A stretch of DNA of 64,000 nt, taken from assembly GCA_965248775.1 (NCBI GenBank), contig OZ252150.1:5952001-6016000 (forward strand). Direction: 5' to 3'. Source of the DNA: JBHHUI01 sp965248775. GTDB taxonomy: Bacteria > Chloroflexota > Anaerolineae > Anaerolineales > JBHHUI01. This document shows, in pieces, positions 1 through 9,171 of this stretch (position 1 is its first letter; the number at the start of each line of letters is the position of its first letter). Under the pieces are notes generated by a model. That model ran no database searches and had not been told where the DNA came from. It saw only the letters and a list, made by a program, of their open reading frames with translations. Made by a program: the position numbers and the translations under genes.

Positions 1-660
1 CTGGACCCATCCAAAGGCGTCTTTTTTATCACACCAGCTGTCCTACTCGTAATACAGATTGTGGTCGGGGCGATAGCCGTAGGATTGACCTTCAGCAATC
101 GGGGCGTGCTTGGTCAGATGCTATTTCTCGGGGTGGCGGTTATTAATTCGGTTCTGATCTTGGGCCCCTATGGGTTTGTAGTTATGACACAGGCGAATCC
201 AATCCTGCGAAATGTTGCCGTGGCTCAATGGCTCATCACAATGTCGAGCCTGGTATTTGTGACGGCTATCGACATCGTGCTGCTCCGCGACGCCGAGGAA
301 ATCGGCTCCATCAAATGGGGTCAGATGACCGATCGCAGCCAGTACGCGCTCATCTTGCTCGTCGTGGGCTCGGTGATGCTCATGAGCCTGATGGGCTACA
401 TCCGCTCCGGTCTGCGCGAGGACTGGCACGTGTTCGGCGTCATACGCGACACGTCGGTAGCGGCGTTTACGCCCAGCATGGCCTACATGGCGCGCGTGAT
501 CGCCGGCATTGTGACCGCCTTCATCGCATTGGTGTCCTTCGTATTCTGGCTCGCGGGGCTGGGCGATACGGGTGAAGTAGATAAAGACACGATGGACCTA
601 GCAGCTCCGGCTGGCGCGCCGGAGGCAGTGGCAAGCGGCGCCGGCGGTGGAACAGACTGA
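1..660 (+). CDS. Cytochrome bd-like (CydA-like) membrane subunit, 3' part
   Basis: The reading frame is open from the first base, so the gene starts left of the window; 219 codons are visible. The product has about five hydrophobic segments joined by short polar loops and ends in an Ala/Gly-rich tail. The stretch around MGYIRSGLREDWHV, followed by VIRDTS and AFTPSMAY, resembles the C-terminal part of the CydA-like subunits that lie next to c-type cytochromes in some Nitrospirae and Chloroflexota. That resemblance comes from memory and not from a search. The CydA quinol-loop and GRQPW-type motifs would lie upstream and cannot be checked. Its stop overlaps the next start (TGATG), so it belongs to the cytochrome operon that follows. 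It could instead be another multi-spanning quinone- or haem-linked protein. Confidence 0.5.
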   Translation: MDPSKGVFFITPAVLLVIQIVVGAIAVGLTFSNRGVLGQMLFLGVAVINSVLILGPYGFVVMTQANPILRNVAVAQWLITMSSLVFVTAIDIVLLRDAEEIGSIKWGQMTDRSQYALILLVVGSVMLMSLMGYIRSGLREDWHVFGVIRDTSVAAFTPSMAYMARVIAGIVTAFIALVSFVFWLAGLGDTGEVDKDTMDLAAPAGAPEAVASGAGGGTD

Positions 661-1052
661 TGGCACAGTGGTACGCGCAGTTGACCTTCCATGGCGACCT
701 CCTGCTCGGCGATAGCGTGGCCGATTTCGGTGAGGTGGAGGATGTGGCACCGACAGGATCGAGCGGCCAGAGCAAGAACGGTGACGTTGACCGCTATACG
801 ACAGTACTCGTTTCTGGATATGCACTTTATGGCAAGATTCGCGGATTCTACGCGCTTGGCGTCGCTCACGTCGAAGTAGACCAAGTCAGCGGTAAATCGT
901 ACTTCAGCTCGGAAGAGAGTCGCAATCATTTGGAAACTATCGAGTCGTTATCCACAGTGCAACGCAGCGCCATCCGAACTTGGCTAATGGAACTTGACCA
1001 GTCGGCGTGGGCGAACTCAACCGAACCCTTTCGGAGAAGCCTGAAGTTATGA
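660..1052 (+). CDS. Hypothetical 130-residue soluble protein in the cytochrome operon
   Basis: This gene overlaps the upstream gene as TGATG and the downstream gene as ATGA. That tight packing is the main reason to believe it is real. The product is polar, has no signal peptide, membrane span or CxxCH motif, and starts MAQWYAQLTF. The middle is rich in Val, Tyr and Gly and looks like a small beta fold, and the end looks helical. I do not recognise a family. By position it may be an accessory or assembly factor for the membrane subunit and the c-type cytochromes on either side, which is inference from context only. Confidence 0.5.
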   Translation: MAQWYAQLTFHGDLLLGDSVADFGEVEDVAPTGSSGQSKNGDVDRYTTVLVSGYALYGKIRGFYALGVAHVEVDQVSGKSYFSSEESRNHLETIESLSTVQRSAIRTWLMELDQSAWANSTEPFRRSLKL

Positions 1053-2179
1053 AAAAGACGATCCGAATACTGGTATCGCTTGCATGTTTGGGCACATTCA
1101 TCGCGCTCGTGGCGGACTGGCCTGAGTTTCTGCTGCCCTGGATTGTCTGGTTCCTGGCGGCGGCAGGTTTCACGGCCTACCTGTGGGCCGGAGGCCGTAC
1201 GCTGGTATTTGTCCTAGTAATTCAGGCGCTCTTTGTGTTTATCGGCGCTGCTGTGACGTCTATATCCGGGGGCGAGAGCGTAGCCGTAGCTGCGGAAGGG
1301 ATTAACCCCGAAGCGGGTGAAGCTCTTTACTGGGGAAAAGGCAAGTGCTCGACCTGCCATAGCCTCGGCGACCGCGGGTCGGCCGTGCGTGGCCCGAACC
1401 ATCTTAACGTGTGCGGAGTTGCCCGCGATCAGCGCGTGTCTGAACGGCAGGAAGCCGGCGCAAGCAGTATCCAGACAGCAACCGACTATTTGGTTGAGTC
1501 CATCGCCGATCCGCAGGGTTATATTGTTGAAGGCTTTTCCGGAGCAATGCCGAAGGCATTTCTGCCGCCGATTAGCTTGGCAGCAGATGAAATCACAGCC
1601 ATCATCCTATATTTGCAAAATCAAGGATGTGAAGCAGATGCTGGCGCGATCAACCTGCCTGCCGAAATTCTGAACGCTGCCACATCGGAAGTCGCGGCCG
1701 GGGGAGAGTTCTCGCTCATGTTAGTTGGCGATCCGGTTGCCGGCCGCGAGTTGTTCTTCGACGAGGCTGGTGTAGCGGCCTGCGTCAAGTGCCATTTGGT
1801 TGCGGGTGAGGGAGCCGCCGTCGGGCCAGAGCTGACAGATGTGGCGGGTACACAAACCCTAGTGTATGTTTTCGAATCCGTCATGGACCCGAGCGCACAG
1901 ATCGCTCCCGGTGGGTACGAGCCCATCCAGGTTCAATTGAATGACGAGACTCTAATTGCGGGCGTGCTCACGGCAGAAGATGACTCCTCCGTGTCGATCA
2001 CCGATAAAGAAGGTACTGTATTCGAAATCGACAAGGCGGACATCGGGCGCGAACGGCGCTACCCGGACCTACCCAGCATCATGCCGAGTAATTTTGGCGA
2101 GCTGCTCACAGTGCAACAGGTTGCCAATCTTGTTGCCTTTTTACAGGAGTCTGCCGGCGTGCTTCCGGCGGAGGAATGA
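1049..2179 (+). CDS. Membrane-anchored dihaem cytochrome c with PVC-type haem-binding domain
   Basis: The start is taken at the ATG that overlaps the upstream stop as ATGA, giving 376 residues. Three hydrophobic stretches fill residues 5-75 and anchor the protein. Two haem c sites follow, CSTCH (C100, C103, H104) and CVKCH (C245, C248, H249). The region after the second haem, with MDPSAQIAPG, a short beta-rich stretch and SIMPSNFGELLT, matches the layout of the planctomycete-type haem-binding domain (TIGR02603 style), where SIMP supplies the likely Met ligand. It presumably carries electrons in the periplasm to the oxidases encoded downstream. A 72-base gap with a good ribosome site separates it from the next cytochrome gene. 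Confidence 0.8.
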   Translation: MKKTIRILVSLACLGTFIALVADWPEFLLPWIVWFLAAAGFTAYLWAGGRTLVFVLVIQALFVFIGAAVTSISGGESVAVAAEGINPEAGEALYWGKGKCSTCHSLGDRGSAVRGPNHLNVCGVARDQRVSERQEAGASSIQTATDYLVESIADPQGYIVEGFSGAMPKAFLPPISLAADEITAIILYLQNQGCEADAGAINLPAEILNAATSEVAAGGEFSLMLVGDPVAGRELFFDEAGVAACVKCHLVAGEGAAVGPELTDVAGTQTLVYVFESVMDPSAQIAPGGYEPIQVQLNDETLIAGVLTAEDDSSVSITDKEGTVFEIDKADIGRERRYPDLPSIMPSNFGELLTVQQVANLVAFLQESAGVLPAEE

Positions 2180-2251
2180 GCACAAAGCTGCATGTGTAAC
2201 TTCGTTACTTCACACAATTCGGGCGGCGTGCCCCAGACGCTGGAGGTATAA

Positions 2252-3046
2252 GTGCTGAACCGATTATCCCTCTTCTGGGCAGTAATAATTACGGTCGCTG
2301 CCGTCTATGTATTTCTCCTATTCGGCGTGCCCTATATTTCGATGTTCATTGTCGGCGCCAGCAATCCGCTGCCGATTCCGAGCGCGCTGATGGGCATCTA
2401 CCTCATGTTGATCTTGACCGGCGTGTTGGTCTATCTGGCAGCGGACGATGAACGACTGAACGAGTTTTTTGAGCCCGTGCAGACGCTGCTGCGTGGACGC
2501 GATACTGTCACAAGTCGCGGAGATCGCGCCTTCGGGATTGCGCGCTGGGCTGTGCTTGGGGTGGTCCCGCTCCTTTTGGGCTTTGTGATGTATCGGCAGA
2601 CCGCGCCGTCTTCGTCGCCCCCGACCGCGCTGCGCATTCAACATCCCACAATTCCATTTGAGTACGAGCAATTGACGAATCCATTCCGAAACGCCGATGG
2701 TACCGTCGCGGCGGACGTCATCGACGAGGGTCGCGAGCTATTCCAAAAGAATTGCCGCCCGTGTCATGGCACACCAGCGAACGGCGCCGGCCCCATGGCT
2801 TATGGCTTCCGGTTACGTCCTGCGGACTTCGGCTCGGAAGACACCATCGCAACCATCATCGAAGCCTACGCATTCTGGCGCATTAAGGAAGGTGGAATCG
2901 CGCTACCCACTACAGGCAGTCCCTGGGATTCTGCCATGCCGGCCTGGAAGGACGAGCTGACCGACGACCAGATATGGAAGATCATCGCCGCCGAGTATCA
3001 GATTGCCGGCGTTGAGCCGCGCCGTCCGGAGGCGCACGCCGAATGA
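2252..3046 (+). CDS. Membrane-anchored monohaem cytochrome c
   Basis: The GTG start has GGAGGT five bases upstream. The 264-residue product has hydrophobic segments at about residues 5-33, 44-63 and 98-114, then a periplasmic cytochrome c domain with CRPCH (C168, C171, H172). A likely Met ligand lies in the late SAMPAW segment. The domain layout resembles the cytochrome c subunits fused to quinol:electron acceptor complexes (ActD/ActE-like) and the mobile c-type domains of oxidase operons. Its stop overlaps the next start as ATGA, so the two cytochromes are translationally coupled and probably act together as an electron relay. Confidence 0.8.
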   Translation: MLNRLSLFWAVIITVAAVYVFLLFGVPYISMFIVGASNPLPIPSALMGIYLMLILTGVLVYLAADDERLNEFFEPVQTLLRGRDTVTSRGDRAFGIARWAVLGVVPLLLGFVMYRQTAPSSSPPTALRIQHPTIPFEYEQLTNPFRNADGTVAADVIDEGRELFQKNCRPCHGTPANGAGPMAYGFRLRPADFGSEDTIATIIEAYAFWRIKEGGIALPTTGSPWDSAMPAWKDELTDDQIWKIIAAEYQIAGVEPRRPEAHAE

Positions 3047-4629
3047 AAACCAACGAAACCTTCGTCTTGAAGAAACGCGTGCCCCCAAATCGATTCATCG
3101 TCCTGACGCTTCTTGCCCTCGTCGCCCTCGTCGTCTTGCTGGCTGTGATGTTCATGATCGTGCCCGCTTCCACACCTGTCGCAGCGCAGAGTGCCGCCGT
3201 CGGCGAGACCGTCTACACTGAGCGTTGTGCATTCTGTCATGGCGTAGAGGGCGACGGAAACGGCCCGGTGGCACAGTATCTCAACCCGCGCCCGCGCGAC
3301 TTCACATCTGGCCAGTTCAAATTCCGCACGACGGCTTCGGGTGAAATTCCTTTGCGATCAGATGTGATCGATATAGTTCGCGCAGGTGTAATCGGAACCG
3401 CCATGCCGCGTTGGGAAGGCACTCTTAGCGACGCAGAAATCGAGGCCGTTGTTGATTACGTGACGGAATCGTTTGTACCCTTTTGGGGCACCTACGATCC
3501 GCCGGTGATCGATATCCCGAATGCGCCCCGCGTGAATGACACAATGATCACCCAGGGCGCGGAGCTCTACCAGACTTTGCAATGCTGGAAATGCCACGGG
3601 GATGGTGGGCGCGCAGACGGTCCGTCTGCGCCCACATTAACAGATGAACTAGACTTCGCCATCCGGCCGGCGGACCTTACAAAGGCTTGGCGCTACAAAG
3701 GCGGGCATGAGCTGGAAGATATTTACACGCGCTTCTCGACAGGCATGAATGGATCGCCCATGCCTTCGTTCTTTGAAGTCATCGAAGACGACGAGCGCTG
3801 GGCACTGGCGGCCTATGTGCAGTCCCTGCAGAATAACGAGCCTACCGAGAGGGCCGTGGTAACGGCGCGGCTCATTGACGGCGCACTACCGGCAACGGCG
3901 GACGATGCGGCCTGGGAGCAGGCCCGCCCGACGGCTTTCTTCCTGACTGGTCAGGTGATCGCCGGGCCGCGCTGGCAGACCCCGGGCGTCGACGCCGTTA
4001 CGGTGCGCGCGTTGCACAACAACCAGAGTGTGGTGCTGCTTGTCGAGTGGGATGATCCATTTAACGACACCGGCGTGGGCGCATCAGAATCGGACACCGG
4101 CGCGGACACGTTTGTTAATCTTGAACAGTTTCTCGGTTCTGCCGGACCGTTCCCCGATGCTATGGCGATACAGTTTCCGGTATCCATTGCGGAAGGTCCG
4201 CAAAAGCCATACTTTTTCTGGGGCCAGAGTGGAAAGCCTGTAAACCTCTGGCATTGGCAAGCTGATGTCGGTACGACCGAGTACAACGCCGCAGGCTTCC
4301 AGTCCGGACTGCAACCACAGGCAGGAGCGGATATCACCGCCGAAGTTACCTGGGCGAACGGACAGTACCGCGCCGTATTCACACGCGCGCTCGCAACCGG
4401 AGATCCGGATGATGTTCAATTGGTGCCAGGCGATTTCGTGCCGATCGCATTTCAGGCCTGGGAAGGCTCCAACGGCGAAGCAGAAATACGCATGTCGCTG
4501 TCTTCCTGGTACAGCCTGGTGCTCGAAAAACCAGTGCCGGTCTCTGTGTATATCTATACTGTGCTGACGGTCGTTTTGGTTGCGGCAGGAGAGTGGTTCT
4601 TAGTAAAAAGGGCCCGGAAAGATAACTAG
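3043..4629 (+). CDS. Dihaem cytochrome c with ethylbenzene-dehydrogenase-type haem b domain
   Basis: The 528-residue product has an N-terminal membrane anchor (residues 18-40) and two cytochrome c domains with CAFCH (C62, C65, H66) and CWKCH (C181, C184, H185). Residues from about 275 to 495 resemble the EB_dh family, the haem b-binding gamma subunit of DMSO-reductase-type enzymes such as ethylbenzene dehydrogenase, chlorate reductase and nitrite oxidoreductase. A C-terminal membrane span (about 505-522) ends in a positively charged tail. The mix of two haem c and one haem b would make it a three-haem relay anchored at both ends. No molybdenum subunit is visible here, but the operon continues past the left edge. 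The EB_dh call is by pattern memory. Confidence 0.75.
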   Translation: MKTNETFVLKKRVPPNRFIVLTLLALVALVVLLAVMFMIVPASTPVAAQSAAVGETVYTERCAFCHGVEGDGNGPVAQYLNPRPRDFTSGQFKFRTTASGEIPLRSDVIDIVRAGVIGTAMPRWEGTLSDAEIEAVVDYVTESFVPFWGTYDPPVIDIPNAPRVNDTMITQGAELYQTLQCWKCHGDGGRADGPSAPTLTDELDFAIRPADLTKAWRYKGGHELEDIYTRFSTGMNGSPMPSFFEVIEDDERWALAAYVQSLQNNEPTERAVVTARLIDGALPATADDAAWEQARPTAFFLTGQVIAGPRWQTPGVDAVTVRALHNNQSVVLLVEWDDPFNDTGVGASESDTGADTFVNLEQFLGSAGPFPDAMAIQFPVSIAEGPQKPYFFWGQSGKPVNLWHWQADVGTTEYNAAGFQSGLQPQAGADITAEVTWANGQYRAVFTRALATGDPDDVQLVPGDFVPIAFQAWEGSNGEAEIRMSLSSWYSLVLEKPVPVSVYIYTVLTVVLVAAGEWFLVKRARKDN

Positions 4630-4752
4630 AGAGACAAAAAGATATAGGGATAGGGAACATCCTTTGCAATTGATTTGTTTACCTGTCTCATTCTGCACCT
4701 GATACCAATTTTTATTCACACTTATCTATAAATATAACAACTGGAGAAAACT

Positions 4753-5532
4753 ATGAAATTGCACCGACTATTTGGATTAACTTTAATCGCGCTTCTGATT
4801 CTGTCCGCATGTGGGGGCGGGGGTGGCGAGGCTGCCTCGAGTGGCAGCGACGGTGGTGGCGGAGATGCCGCCGTCGAATCTCCGGTGGATGCTGCGACCG
4901 CCGGCACTATAAATGGCAAGATAACCTTCACAGGGACCGCGCCGGAACCGCAGGCGATATTAATGGATGCCGAACCTGATTGCGATGCGCAGTACGCGGA
5001 TGGTGCGTTCACAGAAGAAGTTGTGGTGAACTCCAATGGTACGCTTATGAATGTTTTCGTACACGTGACCGACGGTCTCGGCGATCTGGTATTTCCAGTG
5101 TCAAGCGAGCCAGTACTCTTAGATCAGAAGGGCTGCCGCTACGAGCCGCATGTCTTAGGCGTGCAGGCCGGCCAGGACATCACCATCCGCAACAGTGATG
5201 GCATCCTGCACAACATCCACCCAATGCCGGAGAACAACCGTCCCTTCAATCTCGGTCAGCCGATCGAGATGGACTCAACTAAGAGTTTCCCAAGCTCAGA
5301 AGTGATGATACCGGTCGAGTGTGATGTGCACGACTGGATGCTAGGATACATCGGTGTAAAAGATCACCCATACTTTGACGTGACCGGGGCTGACGGCGCA
5401 TTCAGTCTACCGAATTTGCCACCTGGAACGTACACCGTGGAGGCATGGCACGAGGTATACGGTGCGCAAACTATGAGTGTTACTGTCGGCGAAAGCGAAA
5501 CGGTCGACATCGAGTTAACGTTTGCAGGTTGA
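4753..5532 (+). CDS. Cupredoxin-like lipoprotein with carboxypeptidase-regulatory-like C-terminal domain
   Basis: The 259-residue product starts with a lipoprotein signal (lipobox LSAC, Cys at residue 19) and a Gly/Ser linker. A plastocyanin-like domain follows. LHNIH supplies one His, and VECDVHDWM supplies a Cys, a His and a possible axial Met, in the order expected for a type 1 copper site. The last 70 residues (FDVTGADGAFSLPNLPPGTY onwards) form a carboxypeptidase-regulatory-like beta sandwich. A GGAG ribosome site precedes the ATG. It lies between the cytochrome cluster and coxB, so it is a plausible copper electron carrier to the oxidase, or a copper-binding assembly factor. Confidence 0.75.
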   Translation: MKLHRLFGLTLIALLILSACGGGGGEAASSGSDGGGGDAAVESPVDAATAGTINGKITFTGTAPEPQAILMDAEPDCDAQYADGAFTEEVVVNSNGTLMNVFVHVTDGLGDLVFPVSSEPVLLDQKGCRYEPHVLGVQAGQDITIRNSDGILHNIHPMPENNRPFNLGQPIEMDSTKSFPSSEVMIPVECDVHDWMLGYIGVKDHPYFDVTGADGAFSLPNLPPGTYTVEAWHEVYGAQTMSVTVGESETVDIELTFAG

Positions 5533-5598
5533 TGACCTGCACACAAGTCGATACGCATAACCAAAGTCTTTAGACAAACAGTATAAAATGACCAAAGA

Positions 5599-5636
5599 GG
5601 GTGTGCGCTGGGGCGTGAATCCGCAAACACCCTTTT
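5599..5636 (+). terminator. Terminator-like hairpin before coxB
   Basis: GGGTGT (5599-5604) can pair with ACACCC (5627-5632), with extra GC pairing inside, and TTTT follows directly. It lies between the cupredoxin gene and coxB, so it could end the upstream transcript or attenuate read-through into the oxidase operon. A TATAAAAT stretch at 5582-5589 just upstream might be a -10 element, but no convincing -35 is visible. The stem is short. Confidence 0.35.
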
Positions 5637-5678
5637 CGGATGTTCTTTTTAAGATTCAAGTCTAATTAGGAGAGAAGC

Positions 5679-6347
5679 ATGGGCGGATTAGTCGAACAAG
5701 CCTCAACGTACGCCGCAGCAGTTGATACGATGTTCATGACGGTTCTGATCTTGACCGGTATTGCCTTCGTAGTGGTGGAGTCTATATTGCTTTACTTTCT
5801 GATTCGCTACCGTCACCGCGAGGGCCGCAAGGCGAAGTACATCCATGGCAACCAGCGGGTTGAATTTGCCTGGACACTGGTGCCGGGGCTAATGCTCTTC
5901 GGTCTGGCCGTGTACCAATATAATGCCTGGATTGATATCAAGATCGATTTGCCGAGTGAGTCCGAGTCGTTGACGATTAGTCTCTCTTCCAATCAATTCG
6001 AGTGGGAAGCGATATACCCTGGCGAAGACGGCCTGCTGGATACGGCCGATGATATCAAGGCTCCGATCAATGTGCTCCATTTTCCGGTAAATCAACCCGT
6101 AATCGTGCAGCTTGAATCTGTAGACGTATTGCACAGTTTCTTTATCCCAGAGTTACGCATCAAGCAGGATGCTGTGCCGGGGATGACGATCCCCGTATGG
6201 TTCGAGGCCACTAAGACAGGTGATTTCGAAATCGCTTGCGCGGAACTCTGTGGTCTGGGGCACTATCGTATGCGTGGGCGGGTTACCGTCGAGTCGGAGT
6301 CTGACTTCAATACCTGGCTGGCGGACGTTCAAGAGAGACAATCGTAA
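5679..6347 (+). CDS. coxB: Cytochrome c oxidase subunit II
   Basis: This is subunit II of a haem-copper oxidase, which takes electrons from cytochrome c or a cupredoxin into the CuA centre. The 222-residue product has two N-terminal membrane helices (about 15-45 and 65-85) and a periplasmic cupredoxin domain. The CuA ligands are all present: His in VLHSFF, then CAELCGLGHYRM with both Cys, the His and the Met. Unlike the second copy at 16743 it has no fused cytochrome c, so it would need a separate donor. The cytochromes and cupredoxin encoded just upstream are obvious candidates. The ribosome site AGGAGAG precedes the ATG. It heads a coxB-A-C-D operon. Confidence 0.93.
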   Translation: MGGLVEQASTYAAAVDTMFMTVLILTGIAFVVVESILLYFLIRYRHREGRKAKYIHGNQRVEFAWTLVPGLMLFGLAVYQYNAWIDIKIDLPSESESLTISLSSNQFEWEAIYPGEDGLLDTADDIKAPINVLHFPVNQPVIVQLESVDVLHSFFIPELRIKQDAVPGMTIPVWFEATKTGDFEIACAELCGLGHYRMRGRVTVESESDFNTWLADVQERQS

Positions 6348-6401
6348 TAGGACAATTCACAATCCAGCATTGTTTAGTACGCAATTATTAATGAGGTGAA
6401 C

Positions 6402-8162
6402 ATGTCTGAGGAACACGAAAAAAGTTTTATTAGCAAATATGTTTTCTCGATTGATCACAAGGTAATCGGGAGGCAATTTTTCTTCACAGCGCTTGGTTTC
6501 TTCATCTTTGGGGGAACGCTCGCGCTGCTGATGCGCACGCAACTGGCCTGGCCCTGGCAGGAAATTCCGATTCTTGGCTCGCTGATCTATGGCGAAGATT
6601 CTGGGAGCATACTTTCACCTGAGGGCTATCCGGGTTTGGTAACGATGCATGGCACGATCATGATCTTCTTCTTTATCATTCCCATCCTGTCGGGCGCTTT
6701 TGGAAACTTCCTGATACCGCTCATGATCGGCGCGCGTGATATGGCTTTTCCACGCCTGAATATGTATTCGTACTGGGTCATGGTGCCGGCTTTTCTGGTG
6801 ATGCTGTCGAGTTTCTTCGTGCCAGATGGAACCGCGGCGGCCGGCTGGACTTCGTACATGCCGCTAAGCGGCAGCGCGGAGTGGATACCAGGATCTGGCT
6901 TGGGGCAGACGCTGTGGCTAATCAGCATCTTTCTCGTTGGAACTTCTTCGCTCATGGGCGCAATCAATTACATCACGACGGTCGTGATGATGCGCGCTCC
7001 TGGGATGCACATGTTCCGTCTGCCGATGACGATCTGGGCGCTCTTCGTCACCGCCGTGCTTGTGCTATTTGCTACACCCGTTCTCACAGCTGCTTTGATA
7101 TTGGCCGTTCTTGACAAGCTGATTGGAACTCACTTCTTCGACATCTCAGCCGGCAGCAGCCCGCTTCTCTGGCAGCACATGTTCTGGTATTACTCTCACC
7201 CCGCTGTATATATTATGATCCTGCCCGCCATGGGTATGGCCTCCGACATCATCGCGTGCTTTGCACGCAAGCCGATTTTTGGCTACAAACCGATGGTTTA
7301 TTCCATTATGGCTATCGGGGGGCTGGGCTTCATCGTCTACGGTCATCACATGTTTGTGAGTGGCATGAATCCGGCGCTGGGGCTGACCTTCATGACTTCG
7401 ACGATGTTTATTGCGTTGCCCTCAGCCATCAAGACGTTTAACTGGCTGGGGACACTTTGGGGTGGTAATTTGCGCTTGACGGCCCCAATGTTGAATGGGC
7501 TGGCATTCGTATCGACTTTCGTCATCGGCGGATTGAGCGGCATCTATTCTGCGGCTACCCCCGTAGACATCTTTATCCATGACACTTATTGGATCGTCGG
7601 CCACATCCACTATGTGCTATTTGGCGGTAGCGTTTTTGGCGTCTTCGCAGCGGTTCAGTACTGGTTCCCGAAGATGTTTGGCCGCCTTATGAGCGAGTTT
7701 TGGGGCAAGGTGCACTTTGGCATAACCTTTGTCTCCTTTAATCTTGTGTTCTTCCCCATGTTCATTCTCGGCGCTTACGGAATGCCGCGCCGTATTGCTG
7801 ATCCATACAATTATCAGCTCTTTGCACCCTTGCAGGGATTAAACCAGTTCATGACGATCAGCGCTTATGTACTCGCCACTGCGCAAATAATCCTGCTTGC
7901 GAACGTACTCATCAGCGTCTTCCGTGGGAAGAAAGCGACCGACAATCCTTGGGAGGCGACGACCCTTGAATGGGCGACTAGCTCGCCGCCGCCAGAGGAA
8001 AACTTCGATGTTATCCCGACGGTATATCGTGGTGCCTTCGAGTACAGCGCACCAGAAGTTTCGGAGGACTGGCTCCCACAAAACCGTAATATAAACGGCG
8101 CTGCGCCGCCAACGAAGCCAGCAGGACTAGAACCGGCCGTCAGCCCGGCTGCCGGCGATTGA
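6402..8162 (+). CDS. coxA: Cytochrome c oxidase subunit I, A2 type
   Basis: This is the catalytic subunit, holding low-spin haem and the haem-CuB centre where oxygen is reduced and protons are pumped. The 586-residue product has twelve or so membrane helices. The CuB helix reads YYSHPAVY, with the crosslinked His/Tyr pair; the Glu of A1 enzymes is replaced by the YSHPxV pattern that defines A2-type oxidases. HHMF supplies the two further CuB His, and HDTYW/VGHIHYVL the haem His ligands. An in-frame GTG lies six bases upstream, but it overlaps the GAGGTG ribosome site, so the ATG is preferred. The gene follows coxB by 54 bases. Confidence 0.93.
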   Translation: MSEEHEKSFISKYVFSIDHKVIGRQFFFTALGFFIFGGTLALLMRTQLAWPWQEIPILGSLIYGEDSGSILSPEGYPGLVTMHGTIMIFFFIIPILSGAFGNFLIPLMIGARDMAFPRLNMYSYWVMVPAFLVMLSSFFVPDGTAAAGWTSYMPLSGSAEWIPGSGLGQTLWLISIFLVGTSSLMGAINYITTVVMMRAPGMHMFRLPMTIWALFVTAVLVLFATPVLTAALILAVLDKLIGTHFFDISAGSSPLLWQHMFWYYSHPAVYIMILPAMGMASDIIACFARKPIFGYKPMVYSIMAIGGLGFIVYGHHMFVSGMNPALGLTFMTSTMFIALPSAIKTFNWLGTLWGGNLRLTAPMLNGLAFVSTFVIGGLSGIYSAATPVDIFIHDTYWIVGHIHYVLFGGSVFGVFAAVQYWFPKMFGRLMSEFWGKVHFGITFVSFNLVFFPMFILGAYGMPRRIADPYNYQLFAPLQGLNQFMTISAYVLATAQIILLANVLISVFRGKKATDNPWEATTLEWATSSPPPEENFDVIPTVYRGAFEYSAPEVSEDWLPQNRNINGAAPPTKPAGLEPAVSPAAGD

Positions 8163-8187
8163 TGTACCTATTGGAGATCAAAAATAT

Positions 8188-8772
8188 ATGAGTCAAACAG
8201 CGGATCATCCCACAAGTCCGTTCCCCGGCGTCGATATCGGAAAATTCGCCACTTGGCTGTTCCTAGCCTCGGAGATCATGTTCTTTTCCGGCCTGATTGC
8301 TGCTTACATTGTCCTACGCAATGCAGCCGGCTCGTGGCCGGTGGTCTCTCATGAATTAAACGTTCCTCTTGTGGCGGCGAATACATTCATCTTGCTTGTC
8401 AGCAGTTTGACGATGGTGCGCGCCTATGCGGCCATTCAAGAGGGCGACCAGCAGGGCTTGCGCCGCTTTCTCGTTGCCACAATCGTACTTGGCGTAATTT
8501 TCCTGAGTGTTCAAGCATACGAGTGGGTCGCGCTCATCAATGAGGGCACGACTGCCAGTTCCAGCCTGTTTGGCTCTGTCTTCTTCACGCTGACGGGCTT
8601 TCACGGGTTGCACGTTCTAGGCGGCGTCATCTGGAACGTGTACGTCACAATTCGAGCCTTCCAGGGTGCTCACACCCAGGAAGACTACGGGGGTGTGGAA
8701 ATTGCTGGACTGTATTGGCACTTTGTGGACGTGGTATGGATCTTCCTGTTCACGATTGTTTATCTCATCTAA
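8188..8772 (+). CDS. coxC: Cytochrome c oxidase subunit III
   Basis: The 194-residue product is a five-helix membrane protein of the CoxC/CyoC family. Subunit III binds subunit I and stabilises oxygen delivery and turnover. Recognisable segments are FATWLFLASEIMFFSGL near the N-terminus and the closing GLYWHFVDVVWIFLFTIVYL, which is the family's most conserved stretch. A GGAG ribosome site sits upstream of the ATG. It lies 25 bases after coxA and 13 before the small subunit IV gene, in the same operon. Confidence 0.92.
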   Translation: MSQTADHPTSPFPGVDIGKFATWLFLASEIMFFSGLIAAYIVLRNAAGSWPVVSHELNVPLVAANTFILLVSSLTMVRAYAAIQEGDQQGLRRFLVATIVLGVIFLSVQAYEWVALINEGTTASSSLFGSVFFTLTGFHGLHVLGGVIWNVYVTIRAFQGAHTQEDYGGVEIAGLYWHFVDVVWIFLFTIVYLI

Positions 8773-8785
8773 AGGCATTCACATC

Positions 8786-9070
8786 ATGTCAACTCAAACA
8801 GGCCACAAACGCACGCCCTACATGCGCATCTTTGCGGTTCTCGCCGTTCTCACGGTCATCGAAGTCGCCATCACCTTCACGCCGATTTCGAAGTCGGCCC
8901 AGGTGTTGCTGCTGATCGCTCTGGCGATCGCCAAGGCGACACTGGTGGCGATGTATTACATGCATCTGCGCTTTGAAGGTCCGCTGATTCGCATCATCGC
9001 GACAGTGCCGCTCTTATTGGCCATCATCCTGACACTGCTGCCGCTCTTTGATCTGGTCCTGCTGCCTTAG
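8786..9070 (+). CDS. coxD: Cytochrome c oxidase subunit IV family protein
   Basis: This is a 94-residue protein with three membrane helices, of the prokaryotic cytochrome c oxidase subunit IV (CyoD/CtaF-like) family. The motif KATLVAMYYMHLRFEG is typical of the second helix. The start is set at the ATG right after coxC; a longer in-frame reading upstream would run deep into coxC and is not credible. It is the last structural subunit of the first oxidase operon. Its exact role in these enzymes is minor and mainly structural. Confidence 0.85.
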   Translation: MSTQTGHKRTPYMRIFAVLAVLTVIEVAITFTPISKSAQVLLLIALAIAKATLVAMYYMHLRFEGPLIRIIATVPLLLAIILTLLPLFDLVLLP

Positions 9071-9171
9071 CCAGAGGGCAGGGTTCTCTGTAGCGGGTTG
9101 TGAGCGTGTGGCTAAGAGCTCATGCGTTAAGTCTTACTGCAGCCTCCTGATGCCGGGATTGAAAATCGTTG

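Noticed and set aside
5582..5589. TATAAAAT as the coxB promoter -10
   Set aside because: No acceptable -35 is found at 15-19 bases upstream, so it was only mentioned with the hairpin and not called as a promoter.
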